Shown in pieces: positions 34,559-42,765 of a stretch of 64,000 nt of DNA (positions within the stretch are counted from its first letter, which is position 1; each line of letters starts with the position of its first letter). Made by a program: the position numbers and the translations under genes. Under the pieces are notes generated by a model that had not been told where the DNA came from, did not search any database, and saw only the letters and a list, made by a program, of their open reading frames with translations. The DNA is from Candidatus Limnocylindrales bacterium (GTDB lineage: Bacteria; Moduliflexota; Moduliflexia; Moduliflexales; JAUQPW01): the NCBI GenBank assembly GCA_035559535.1, contig DATMBG010000022.1, positions 186,001 through 250,000 of the forward strand. The letters are read 5' to 3'.

Positions 34559-35076
34559 CCTACCTGACCCTTCCCATTTATATCATTTCCTGTGGGTTAG
34601 CCACCATAGTACCCCTGGTAGTTGCTACTCCTGATTTCAAGCCCAATTTTGTCTCGTTCCCCGGCTGGCCAAATCAATTTGAAGACCGCCCTTTGATGGA
34701 GTTACCTTTATCCAAACGTGAGAGGCGCTTTAACAATGATTTTCCAGGGCGTATCGCAAGGTTCACAGATGGAACCCGTGAGTTTGTGATCCGATGGGTG
34801 ATCCAAGAAACGAGAAAACTCCATCCCGGTGCCGATTGTTTCAAAGGAATCGGCTATTTTATTCAACCTATCTCCCTCCGAATCGATATCAACGGCTACT
34901 CCTGGGGTTGTTTTGAAGCTACACGGGGTGAGGAAAGACTCAGAGTCTGCGAAAGGATCTACGATGAAGCAGGAAATAGTTGGACTGATGTGTCTGACTG
35001 GTATTGGGCAGCTCTTCTAGGAAGAACGCAAGGACCCTGGTGGGTCATCACCGTTGCCGAGAATCTACAGGAATAA
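34504..35076 (+). CDS. Exosortase companion protein (EpsI-like position)
   Basis: This 190-aa protein has one N-terminal membrane span (PIYIISCGLATIVPLVV) and a periplasmic domain with LHPGADCFKGIGYF, WGCFEATRGEERLRVCERIY and DVSDWYW. A His-Pro plus Cys block of this sort recalls the HSPRNCLPG motif of EpsI/DUF3485 proteins that accompany exosortases, but similarity is remote and I treat it as unassigned. The only ATG start overlaps the exosortase reading frame by ~55 nt and runs through a repeat (GQAGGQAGR), so the true start could be later. Confidence 0.65.
   Translation: MDSKKISIGQAGGQAGRLTYLTLPIYIISCGLATIVPLVVATPDFKPNFVSFPGWPNQFEDRPLMELPLSKRERRFNNDFPGRIARFTDGTREFVIRWVIQETRKLHPGADCFKGIGYFIQPISLRIDINGYSWGCFEATRGEERLRVCERIYDEAGNSWTDVSDWYWAALLGRTQGPWWVITVAENLQE
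34542..34562. repeat. Short palindromic repeat, copy 2
   Basis: Identical over 21 bp to 5595-5615. Here it forms the last codons and stop of the exosortase gene and part of the N-terminal coding region of the companion gene. A partial tandem copy (GGTCAAGCGGG) lies immediately before it. Confidence 0.65.
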
Positions 35077-35227
35077 GGTTAAGAGCCCAACTTTACCATT
35101 CAGGTAGTCGCTTTTACAGATTTATATCAGATCAACTTGAAATGGGGTGTAATTCCCACATGCGAGGAGGGAAAAGGAGCTTTCAAGGACAGATTTTTTC
35201 TCCTCTAACCCCTTTCCTGCTGTCAAA

Positions 35228-36124
35228 CTAAAAACGTTGTTCTTCTAAGAGTTGGATGAGTTCATCGACAGAAAATGTTTCCCTGGATAAGAAAAGGGCT
35301 TTTATGCCAGAGGCTTGAAATTGCTCTAAGCAGTAAGCTTGTTCCCGGCGTTTTTGATCTTCTACCAGGTTTAACCAGGCTTTAGCATCTACCTTCCCAA
35401 ACTCTCCACTTTCGATGTCTCGATAGGTCAAAACCCCCACCGAAGAGATGAGACTCTCTGGAATTCTTTCTTCGAGGAAAATAGGAAAGATAGGATTATG
35501 GGCTCCAATCCGTTGGACTACTGGAATCCAATCCTCATCGGTTTCAAAATCCGAGATCAGGATGATAAGCTGTTTTTTATTGGGCAGGCCTGCGCCTTTA
35601 CGGGCTTCAAAGAACTGAAGGACCGGGAGTAGAGAGGTTTTTTCGCCCACAGCCGGTTGGAAGTCCCAGATGGTTTGCAGGAGGTTTACAAGGGTTTTTT
35701 CAGAGCGAAAGGGAGAGAGAACCGTTCGAAGGGTAGAATCAAACCCGATAAAACCCATAAGATCCTGTTGGCGAATAATCGAACGGCCCAGTATGGCCAA
35801 AATATCTAAGAGGAGGCGATGCTTAGATTTTTCTTCTGAGAATCCGATGAACATGGAAGCACTGAGATCTGCAACCATCCAGACTTCGAGAACCCGTTCC
35901 TCCCGAAGTTTCCGTACGAGAAACCCCCCTTCTAAGCGTTCACTGGCTTTCCAGTCGATATGGCTGGTCTCTTCGCCCACCGTGTACTGTTGGAAAAAAT
36001 CAAAATCTTCTCCGCGTCCACGGAAGGTACTCCGATGCATGCCCTGCATGAGGGTCTGAACCCGGTCCCGTATCCGTAAATCCACCCTTCGGGTTATTTG
36101 AGCATACCATTCACCAAAATCCAT
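35228..36124 (-). CDS. DUF58 domain protein
   Basis: This 298-aa protein is a DUF58 member: RGRGEDFDFFQQYTVGEETSHIDWKAS is the family signature, followed by a VWA-like fold with MVADLSASMF as a MIDAS-type motif. DUF58 proteins usually work with a MoxR AAA ATPase in envelope-protein assembly or metal insertion, but no moxR is in the window. It is convergent with the exosortase unit, leaving 151 nt. Its closeness to another VWA protein may be chance. Confidence 0.88.
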   Translation of the reverse strand: MDFGEWYAQITRRVDLRIRDRVQTLMQGMHRSTFRGRGEDFDFFQQYTVGEETSHIDWKASERLEGGFLVRKLREERVLEVWMVADLSASMFIGFSEEKSKHRLLLDILAILGRSIIRQQDLMGFIGFDSTLRTVLSPFRSEKTLVNLLQTIWDFQPAVGEKTSLLPVLQFFEARKGAGLPNKKQLIILISDFETDEDWIPVVQRIGAHNPIFPIFLEERIPESLISSVGVLTYRDIESGEFGKVDAKAWLNLVEDQKRREQAYCLEQFQASGIKALFLSRETFSVDELIQLLEEQRF

Positions 36125-36339
36125 AAAATGAGTCTAAAGTTTAAAATAGCTTCGATAAAGCCAATCTCTCAGGGTACTTTTTCTTCGGTTAAGCAAGTAT
36201 TTATTCTCATAGAGAAGCCTTGAAACCATTCCCCCTAAGCTTTAGACTATACTCATAGGTAGGGATCCTGTCAAGGATTGCAATAAAATTTAACAGGCAA
36301 ATGTTATCCAAAGATCATCTTTTCTTTTAAAAGGAAGGT

Positions 36340-37260
36340 ATGTCGACCCAACGTATTGTATCTTTAATTCCCAGTGGTACAGAAATTGTTTGCGCACTCG
36401 GTTTTGAAGCCCAACTGGTCGGACGTTCCCACGAGTGTGACTTTCCCGAATCGGTTAAGCGATTACCGGTTTGTACTGAGCCCAAGTTCAACCCGGAGGG
36501 TACCAGTTATCAAATTGATCAGCGGGTCAAAGCCATTTTGCAGGAGTCTTTGTCGGTGTATCGGGTTTATGCCGAAAAATTGAGGCAATTACAACCGGAT
36601 GTCATTGTGACCCAATCTCAGTGCGAAGTTTGTGCCGTCAGTCTACAGGAGGTAGAACAAGCTGTTTGCGATTGGTTGGATTTTCGTCCTCACATAGTTT
36701 CACTGGCACCGGCTACCCTTTCCGATATCTGGGCCGATATAGCCCGTGTGGCAGAAGTTCTGGAAGCTCCTCAACGAGGCAGGGAGCTTATCCAGCGATT
36801 AAAGCAACGGGTAGAAGCCATTACCGAGAAGACCCGTGCCCTATCTGAACGACCCACCGTTGCCTGTATTGAGTGGATCGAGCCTTTGATGGCTACCGGC
36901 AACTGGATGCCTGAACTGATTGAAAGGGCTGGTGGGGTGAATTTGTTTGGTGAGGCCGGTAAACATTCCCCCTGGATGGCCTGGGAGCAGTTATTGGAAA
37001 AAGATCCGGACGTTATCCTGGTTTTACCCTGCGGGTTTGATATGCCACGAACCCGCGAGAATATATCTGTTTTAATGCAAAAGTCGGGTTGGTCTGATCT
37101 GCAAGCCGTACGCAGAGGACAGGTTTACCTGGCCGATGGGAATCAATACTTTAATCGTCCAGGGCCCCGGGTTGTAGAGTCGTTGGAAATTCTGGCCGAA
37201 ATCTTACACCCGGATCGGTTCCGGTTTGGACATAAAGGGACCGGATGGCAACACCTTTAG
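36340..37260 (+). CDS. Cobalamin-binding protein, BtuF-like (COG0614)
   Basis: This 306-aa protein has the fold of vitamin B12/siderophore substrate-binding proteins: IVSLIPSGTEIVCALG, LVGRSHECDFP, VIVTQSQCEVCAVS and the C-terminal RPGPRVVESLEILAEI. No signal peptide or lipobox is seen, so it may be cytoplasmic, a known subgroup of unclear role. Two B12-dependent systems occur nearby (acyl-CoA mutase, B12 radical SAM). No BtuCD permease or ATPase is present. Its stop overlaps the convergent opcA stop by 4 nt. Confidence 0.87.
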   Translation: MSTQRIVSLIPSGTEIVCALGFEAQLVGRSHECDFPESVKRLPVCTEPKFNPEGTSYQIDQRVKAILQESLSVYRVYAEKLRQLQPDVIVTQSQCEVCAVSLQEVEQAVCDWLDFRPHIVSLAPATLSDIWADIARVAEVLEAPQRGRELIQRLKQRVEAITEKTRALSERPTVACIEWIEPLMATGNWMPELIERAGGVNLFGEAGKHSPWMAWEQLLEKDPDVILVLPCGFDMPRTRENISVLMQKSGWSDLQAVRRGQVYLADGNQYFNRPGPRVVESLEILAEILHPDRFRFGHKGTGWQHL

Positions 37261-38405
37261 AGTCGATGATCCAGCAGCTCCGCTAAAAACGCCAGTACCT
37301 GCTCATAAACTGTATCATGACCGAGAATTTCCAGTTCCTGGCTCAGGAGTCTTGTTTCACTTTCTTTATTCAGGCAGGTGATCTTTCCGGCTACGGGAGC
37401 TCCCCCAAATTCTACATGGGTTTGTAAATAAGGGCAATGGGAAGATCCATCTCTACCTGTAACTACAAATTGTGCCGGCGGATCACTTTCCGTGATGAGC
37501 TTAAGTGAACGAAGATCTGCCCGGCCGGAGTTTATAGCCGGAGAAGTTTTAACCTGGATGAGAATGGTTCGATTCAGGGCGGCCAGTTTCATCTGGTAGA
37601 TATGCCGCTCCGTCCATCGGGGCCTTGAGACAGGATGCCATTTCAATCGACTGGCCAGCCAGCCAATAATAAGAAGCGCCTGACTGGAAATGGAATCCAT
37701 GGAATCGGAGTTGCATTCAATTTCTACAAAACTCAGTCGGTTCAGGCAAGATAGCCGGTCTGGAGCATCAAAGAGTCCGGCCACTGCAACCCGCCAGGGG
37801 GTTAAACGAGACCAGTTCAGGTCGCTAAAGGCCACCCAGGGAAATTCACGCCGAATGAAAGCTGCTAGTTCCATAAGTCCCTCTTCCGGATTGGGCAGGC
37901 GTGCGGAGTCGATAATTACGCGATCGGAGGTCTCAACCAGCTCTTTAAACAATCGATTCCCGAGAGCCGGAACATCCCGCCACCATAAAACAACTGGCAG
38001 ATCCGATACCAAAAGCGACCTCACAATACTCGGTAACCGAAAGATTCCTTCCCCCTCAGCAGTTACCATGATCTGCTCACAGCAAACTTGCTTACGACCT
38101 CCCACAGAGACATGGCACTGGGCAGTCACCCAGGCGTGGACGACCGAGGAAGGAGCTTCGGGTTTCGGAAGCATCACAATACCCCGGCTCGGATGTTCTG
38201 GGGAGACCTCTGCCATAATTTTACTTATCTCTCCGGCACTTCCCGAGCCGGGCGCATAGATCAGGAGATTCAAGACACATACCCGCAGAACCATCTGCTG
38301 ACCTTCTGCCTGGGCTGCCTCAGCCATCTGCTTCCATAATTCCTGTAAATCTCGCTCGATTTCCACGGCATTTACACCGTTTGAAATGTGGAATTCAGTA
38401 TGCAA
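37257..38405 (-). CDS. opcA: Glucose-6-phosphate dehydrogenase assembly protein OpcA
   Basis: This 382-aa protein matches OpcA: MVLRVCVLNLLIYAPG, CHVSVGGRKQVCCEQI, PSIVRSLLVSDLPVVLWWRD and IIDSARLPNPEEGL are all typical. OpcA binds and activates Zwf allosterically; it is best known from cyanobacteria and actinobacteria. It is downstream of zwf on the same strand, with the peroxiredoxin gene between them. The shared 4-nt overlap with the convergent btuF-like gene is unusual but not disruptive. Confidence 0.9.
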   Translation of the reverse strand: MHTEFHISNGVNAVEIERDLQELWKQMAEAAQAEGQQMVLRVCVLNLLIYAPGSGSAGEISKIMAEVSPEHPSRGIVMLPKPEAPSSVVHAWVTAQCHVSVGGRKQVCCEQIMVTAEGEGIFRLPSIVRSLLVSDLPVVLWWRDVPALGNRLFKELVETSDRVIIDSARLPNPEEGLMELAAFIRREFPWVAFSDLNWSRLTPWRVAVAGLFDAPDRLSCLNRLSFVEIECNSDSMDSISSQALLIIGWLASRLKWHPVSRPRWTERHIYQMKLAALNRTILIQVKTSPAINSGRADLRSLKLITESDPPAQFVVTGRDGSSHCPYLQTHVEFGGAPVAGKITCLNKESETRLLSQELEILGHDTVYEQVLAFLAELLDHRL

Positions 38406-38790
38406 CTGCTTAAATCAAGAACCGGAAATCAGAAATCAAAGTACCGGGAGTTAGCCGTTAGCTTGACTTCTCACTTCCGACTCCTGGTTCCGTTTGTAAC
38501 GGTTCGCCCTTACCCCGACCTCCCATAGGCGCCAGGTTAAGGTACCCCCTTCCTGTCCCTCCCCCGTTTCCCAAGGGAGGGAACTTCACTTCAAAGTTCC
38601 TTCCTCTGCCAAGCGGGGGAAGATGAGTAGGTTAAACGTCTCGTTTGACATTAAGGAGACCCTCCTCAGGGATCTCACTCTTATCCTGGCGCGTAGGCCC
38701 CGACCCCTCCTATGCACCGGGATAAGTCCAGAAGGAATTACTTTACTAACCCCAACACCCCCTGCCTCTCCCATTTGAGGGTTAGAGCTG
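38406..38790. other. Intergenic region with several short palindromes
   Basis: No gene is seen. It holds an imperfect palindrome (about 38410-38500, words AATCAGAAATCAAAG and TTGACTTCTCACTTCCGAC), a diverged short repeat (38629-38649) and GC-rich stretches. No promoter consensus is evident. Confidence 0.55.
38629..38649 (-). repeat. Short palindromic repeat, copy 3 (diverged, inverted)
   Basis: On the minus strand it reads TCAAACGAGACGTTTAACC, matching the 5595 and 34542 word at 16 of 19 positions, with compensatory changes that keep the central hairpin. Confidence 0.45.
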
Positions 38791-39405
38791 TTATTTTTCT
38801 AAATCTTCCAGGGCTTTTAAGAGAGGTTCCAGCGCAGGAGCTTCTCGAATGTCATGGACATCAATATAACGAAGGATACCCTGCTTATCCACAACGAATA
38901 TAGCACGCTCATTGGCCAGTCTCACCTGGTCTGCATAATTTTCATCCCGGAAGATCCCGTACTTTTTGGCGACTTCATTGTTGAAATCACTTAGCAAGGG
39001 ATAAGATAATTTAAGGGATTCTGCCCAAACCTTATGGGCGAAGACGCTATCAGCACTTATACCCAGTACCTGGGCATTTTTTTCTTCAAACCGGGAAAGT
39101 TCTTTCTGGAATGAAGAAACCTGCTGAATTCAAACAGGGGTCCAATCCAGAACATGAAAGGAGAGAACGACATTTTTCTTTCCCTTAAACTGGCTTAGAG
39201 TAACCTTTTCTTTACCGTCGACTGGCATACTGGCCGGCAGGGTAAAGTCCGGGGCAGGCTCTCCAACCTTGAGATGCGTTTGAGTTCTAACCGGAATCCG
39301 TTCATCGGCGCTGTAGGCGTAGGGGATCAAGGTACCCAGACTTAACATTAAAATAACTAGTAGGTCAATCGTCTTGACAGTCAAATAATGTACTTTTTTT
39401 CTCAT
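38791..39405 (-). CDS. Candidate selenocysteine-containing peroxiredoxin (in-frame TGA)
   Basis: One frame runs from ATG 39405 to TAA 38791, broken only by TGA at 39130-39132. Before it: a signal-like hydrophobic start, then VGEPAPDFTLPA and KKNVVLSFHVLDWTPV. After it: QQVSSFQKELSRFEEKNAQV, LGISADSVFAHKVWAESL, YPLLSDFNNEVAKKYGI and AIFVVDKQGILRYIDVH. In AhpC/TSA peroxiredoxins WTPV is followed by the peroxidatic Cys, so TGA replaces exactly that codon (position 92). No other frame damage exists in ~200 codons, favouring selenocysteine over a pseudogene. A small hairpin follows the TGA. Probably exported; uses thiol reductant to reduce peroxides. TTG 39420 is an alternative start. Confidence 0.8.
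39099..39120 (-). promoter_or_regulatory. Candidate SECIS-type hairpin after the TGA codon
   Basis: Nine bases after the TGA, GTTTCTT pairs with AAGAAC (one bulged base) around the loop CATTCCAGA. Position and size suit a bacterial SECIS inside the coding region, though the stem is AU-rich and weak. A covariance model would be needed to confirm it. Confidence 0.35.
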
Positions 39406-39411
39406 TCTAGA

Positions 39412-39465
39412 ACTTCTCAAAGGTCAGAAGTCAGAGCAATTCCTGGCTTCTAACTTTTGAGGGTT
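39412..39465. repeat. Intergenic palindrome (GTCAGAAG word)
   Basis: AGGTCAGAAGTCAGAGC is followed by GGCTTCTAACTTTTGAGG, an imperfect inverted repeat between zwf and the peroxiredoxin gene. Confidence 0.5.
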
Positions 39466-39473
39466 AATAATCT

Positions 39474-41030
39474 TTACAGTCGTCTCCATCTTCGACCATC
39501 TTTTTGAATCAGCTCATCGGCTTCTTTAGGTCCCCAGGTTCCCGCTTCATAATTAGGAAACTGGGGGGTTGTTTGTTGCCAGGCCTTCAAGATGGGCATG
39601 ACTAACTGCCAGGAAACTTCTACCATATCACCTCGGGCGAAGAGAGTAGAATCTCCCAGCATGGCATCGAGTAGGAGTCGTTCGTAGGCTTCAGGGGACT
39701 TCTTTCCAAAGGAAGTTCCGTATTGAAAATCCATATTGACTGGGCGGATATGAATGGCCTGGCCGGGTAATTTAGCTTCAAACTTGAGGGAGATACCTTC
39801 ATCGGGCTGAATGCGCAGGATCAGGGTATTAGGTTCCAGAGGTCCTTCGGCGGCATTTTTGAAAAGGAGGTGGGGGACCTGGCGGAACTGGATAGCGATT
39901 TCAGTCACCCGTTTGGGTAAACGCTTACCGGCCCGGACGTAAAAAGGGACCTCGGCCCATCGCCAGTTATCGATGAGGAATTTAACCGCCGCGTAGGTTT
40001 CCGTATTAGACTTGGGATTTACATTTTCTTCCTGCCGATAACCTTTAACCCTTTGTCCACCCACGGAGCCTTCTCCATATTGCCCCCGGACTGCCACTTT
40101 ATTCACCTCCTGGATCAGGCATTCCGGATCTGTTGGGAGAGGACGAACGGCCCGCAACACCTTTGTTTTTTCATCTCGCACGTCATCGGCTTTTAAAGAA
40201 ATGGGGGGTTCCATGGCAACCAGGGCCAGAAGTTGGAGCATATGATTTTGGATCATATCCCGAAGGGCTCCGGCCTGCTCATAGTAACCACCCCGGTTTT
40301 CTACTCCGATAGTCTCGGCGGCGGTGATTTGTATGTGGTCAATATAACGTCGATTCCAGAGAGGTTCGAAAATACCGTTGGCGAATCGCAGGACCATGAT
40401 ATTTTGAACAGTTTCCTTACCCAGATAGTGGTCGATCCGGTAGACCTGATCCTCGGTAAAAACCTTCAGAACTTCCCGGTTTAACGCCCGTGCACTTTCC
40501 AGATCATAACCGATGGGTTTTTCGATGATGATTCGGACCCAGCTCCCCGGGTTAGAGCGGTTTAGTCCGATAGCGCCCAGCATTTGGATAATATCTGTAT
40601 AGAGGCTGGGAGGCGTAGAGAGGTAAAACAATCTATTGCCACAGGTTCCACGCTCGCGATCTATTTGAGCCAATAACCCGGCCAGCATTTGGTAATTGTC
40701 CTGATTTTTATAATCCATGGGGAGGTAAAATAAACCTGCGGCAAAATTTTCCCAAAGGGTGGGATCGACCGGGCCCCCTTCATAGAATTGGTGGACGGCG
40801 TTGCGCATAGCGGCACGGAAGGTATCGTGGGTCATAGGGGTACGGGCTGCCCCCACAACGGAAAATCCTTCACCCAGCAAATTTTGCTGCGCCAGACTAT
40901 AAAGGGCTGGAACGAGCTTACGTTTAGTTAAATCTCCTGAGGCTCCAAAGATGACCACCACACAAGGTTCTGCTACCCGCTGCAGGCGTAAACCCTCTCG
41001 AAGAGGGTTTTCAGAGAGAGTTGCTTCCAT
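39474..41030 (-). CDS. zwf: Glucose-6-phosphate 1-dehydrogenase
   Basis: This 518-aa enzyme oxidises glucose-6-phosphate to 6-phosphogluconolactone, making NADPH. The cofactor motif IFGASGDLTKRKLVPALY is at residues ~28-45 and the substrate/catalytic block RIDHYLGKETVQNIMVLRF near 200. IIEKPIGYDL and the C-terminal YERLLLDAMLGDSTLFARGDMVE are typical. It lies between gnd (upstream, 56 nt) and the peroxiredoxin gene, with opcA beyond; no lactonase gene is seen. The gaps on both sides carry imperfect palindromes. Confidence 0.96.
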   Translation of the reverse strand: MEATLSENPLREGLRLQRVAEPCVVVIFGASGDLTKRKLVPALYSLAQQNLLGEGFSVVGAARTPMTHDTFRAAMRNAVHQFYEGGPVDPTLWENFAAGLFYLPMDYKNQDNYQMLAGLLAQIDRERGTCGNRLFYLSTPPSLYTDIIQMLGAIGLNRSNPGSWVRIIIEKPIGYDLESARALNREVLKVFTEDQVYRIDHYLGKETVQNIMVLRFANGIFEPLWNRRYIDHIQITAAETIGVENRGGYYEQAGALRDMIQNHMLQLLALVAMEPPISLKADDVRDEKTKVLRAVRPLPTDPECLIQEVNKVAVRGQYGEGSVGGQRVKGYRQEENVNPKSNTETYAAVKFLIDNWRWAEVPFYVRAGKRLPKRVTEIAIQFRQVPHLLFKNAAEGPLEPNTLILRIQPDEGISLKFEAKLPGQAIHIRPVNMDFQYGTSFGKKSPEAYERLLLDAMLGDSTLFARGDMVEVSWQLVMPILKAWQQTTPQFPNYEAGTWGPKEADELIQKDGRRWRRL

Positions 41031-41036
41031 AACCGC

Positions 41037-41090
41037 CAGAAGACAGAATTCAGAATTTTTCTATTCTGGTTCCTGTCTTCTGATTTTTAC
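41037..41090. repeat. Intergenic palindrome (CAGAAGACAG word)
   Basis: CAGAAGACAGAATTCAGAAT and ATTCTGGTTCCTGTCTTCTG are strong inverted partners (about 16 of 20) filling the gap between gnd and zwf. Confidence 0.65.
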
Positions 41091-42562
41091 TGTTGTCCGG
41101 TAATGCTTGCCCAGTCCGTATGGATCGGGCCAAGCTCAGGTTTATCGATACGTTCATAAAGGTGAGCCCCGAAGAAGTCCCGCTGGGCCTGGGTTAAGTT
41201 CTGGGGTAGATGGGCCGTACGATAAGTATCAAAGTAGGCCAGGCTGGCCGACATGGCCATCAGGGGGATACCCAGGTTCTGAGCCAGCGAAACCGTTTGT
41301 CGCCAGCGGGGTTGTGCTTCGCTTACCCAGGTTCGAAAGTCAGGATCCAAAAGGAGATTGGGTAAATCCGGTCTACGTTGGTAGGCCTGTTTAATCTTAT
41401 CCAGAAACTGCGCCCGAATGATGCATCCCCCCTTCCAGATCCGACTTATCTCCCCCAGGTTAATATGCCATTGATACCTGTTCGAGCCTGCCCGAATCAG
41501 CGCCATCCCTTGGGCATAAGAGCAAATCTTACTGGCATATAGGGCATCATGAACGGCGGAGATCAACTCCTTTTTATTTCCCGTGTAGGAGGAAAGAGAA
41601 ATCCCCGGATCTCCGGTTTGCGGGCCGGGGATCTGCTGACTTGCCTGGACCCGTTCTTCTTTGAGATTGGAAAGTAAGCGGGCTTCAATGGCTGCATGGA
41701 TCGTTGGAATGGCAACCCCTAAGTCCAATGCCACATGGGAGGTCCACAGGCCGGTCCCCTTCTGACCGGCCTTGTCCAGAATCAAATCAACCAGTGGCTT
41801 GCCGGTTTCTGGATCTTTCACCGTGAAGATTTTTGCCGTAATCTCGATCAGGTAGGAGTTAAGTAAACCTTTATTCCACTGAAAGAAGATGTCGGCCAGC
41901 TCATCGGCTCCCAGGCCTAAGACCCGTCGCAGGATATCATAGGCTTCAGCAATAAGCTGCATGTCCCCGTATTCGATACCGTTATGAATCATTTTGACAA
42001 AATGGCCTGCACCGTCCGGACCCACATAGGTCACACAGGGACCATCGTCTACTTTGGCCGCGATAGCTTCAAAGATCGGACGGATCTCCTCGTAAGCTTC
42101 CCGTTCTCCACCCGGCATCAAGGAAGGCCCCCACAATGCTCCCATCTCACCCCCGGAGACACCGGAACCGATAAAGCGGAGACCTTCTGCGGCCAGTTCT
42201 TTTTCACGCCGTTGGGTATCTTGAAAGTAAGAATTACCCCCGTCAATAATAATATCCCCTGGCTCCAGATACGGCTTTATCTGACCGATAGTCCAATCTA
42301 CAGGATCACCGGCCTTGACCAGAAGCATAATTTTGCGAGGTCTCTCCAACGCTTGAACAAAATCCCGAATCGACCTGGTTCCTATGATTTTCTTTCCCTG
42401 TGCCTTGGTCCGTAAAAATTCATCTACTACCTCCGGAGTACGATTCCATACCACAACCGAATAACCATGACGTTCGATATTGAGAACCAGATTTTGTCCC
42501 ATTACAGCGAGTCCTATCAGGCCAAACTGGGCTTTTCCAATCTCTGTTTTTGCGGTAGACAT
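41087..42562 (-). CDS. gnd: 6-phosphogluconate dehydrogenase, decarboxylating
   Basis: This 491-aa enzyme converts 6-phosphogluconate to ribulose-5-phosphate, CO2 and NADPH. Visible are the Rossmann motif GLIGLAVMGQNLVLNIERHG, the NRTP cofactor region, GGNSYFQDTQRR, GVSGGEMGALWGPSLMPGG and KMIHNGIEYGDMQLIAEAYD with catalytic Lys and the substrate His-Asn. Length is that of the long, dimeric class. It leads the gnd-zwf-peroxiredoxin-opcA series on the minus strand. The upstream 200 bp hold a palindrome of TAAAATGTAAAAC words. Confidence 0.96.
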   Translation of the reverse strand: MSTAKTEIGKAQFGLIGLAVMGQNLVLNIERHGYSVVVWNRTPEVVDEFLRTKAQGKKIIGTRSIRDFVQALERPRKIMLLVKAGDPVDWTIGQIKPYLEPGDIIIDGGNSYFQDTQRREKELAAEGLRFIGSGVSGGEMGALWGPSLMPGGEREAYEEIRPIFEAIAAKVDDGPCVTYVGPDGAGHFVKMIHNGIEYGDMQLIAEAYDILRRVLGLGADELADIFFQWNKGLLNSYLIEITAKIFTVKDPETGKPLVDLILDKAGQKGTGLWTSHVALDLGVAIPTIHAAIEARLLSNLKEERVQASQQIPGPQTGDPGISLSSYTGNKKELISAVHDALYASKICSYAQGMALIRAGSNRYQWHINLGEISRIWKGGCIIRAQFLDKIKQAYQRRPDLPNLLLDPDFRTWVSEAQPRWRQTVSLAQNLGIPLMAMSASLAYFDTYRTAHLPQNLTQAQRDFFGAHLYERIDKPELGPIHTDWASITGQQ

Positions 42563-42567
42563 ATCTG

Positions 42568-42640
42568 AGACGTAAAATGTAAAACATAAAAGGATGCCAA
42601 TACCTTCTATTATGTTTTAGATTTTACCTTGTTTTACTTT
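42568..42640. repeat. Intergenic palindrome (TAAAATG word)
   Basis: ACGTAAAATGTAAAACATAAAA is mirrored by TTATGTTTTAGATTTTACC and TTGTTTTACTTT, an AT-rich imperfect inverted repeat just upstream of gnd. It may overlap its promoter. Confidence 0.5.
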
Positions 42641-42765
42641 GAGGTTAATAGGTGTGAGTTCCATATTGAGATCTCCAATTTAAGCCCGGGATTTGGGTCA
42701 TCCTGAGGGTCTATAAGTTTAGTTATCGGATACTATTTCAAGGATATGGAAATAAGGAGGAATTG

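Noticed and set aside
39130-39405. Peroxiredoxin as two separate genes or a simple pseudogene
   Set aside because: Both parts are in one frame, the only break is TGA, and it falls exactly on the catalytic-Cys codon; a random nonsense mutation there is unlikely. A pseudogene stays possible until Sec machinery is shown.
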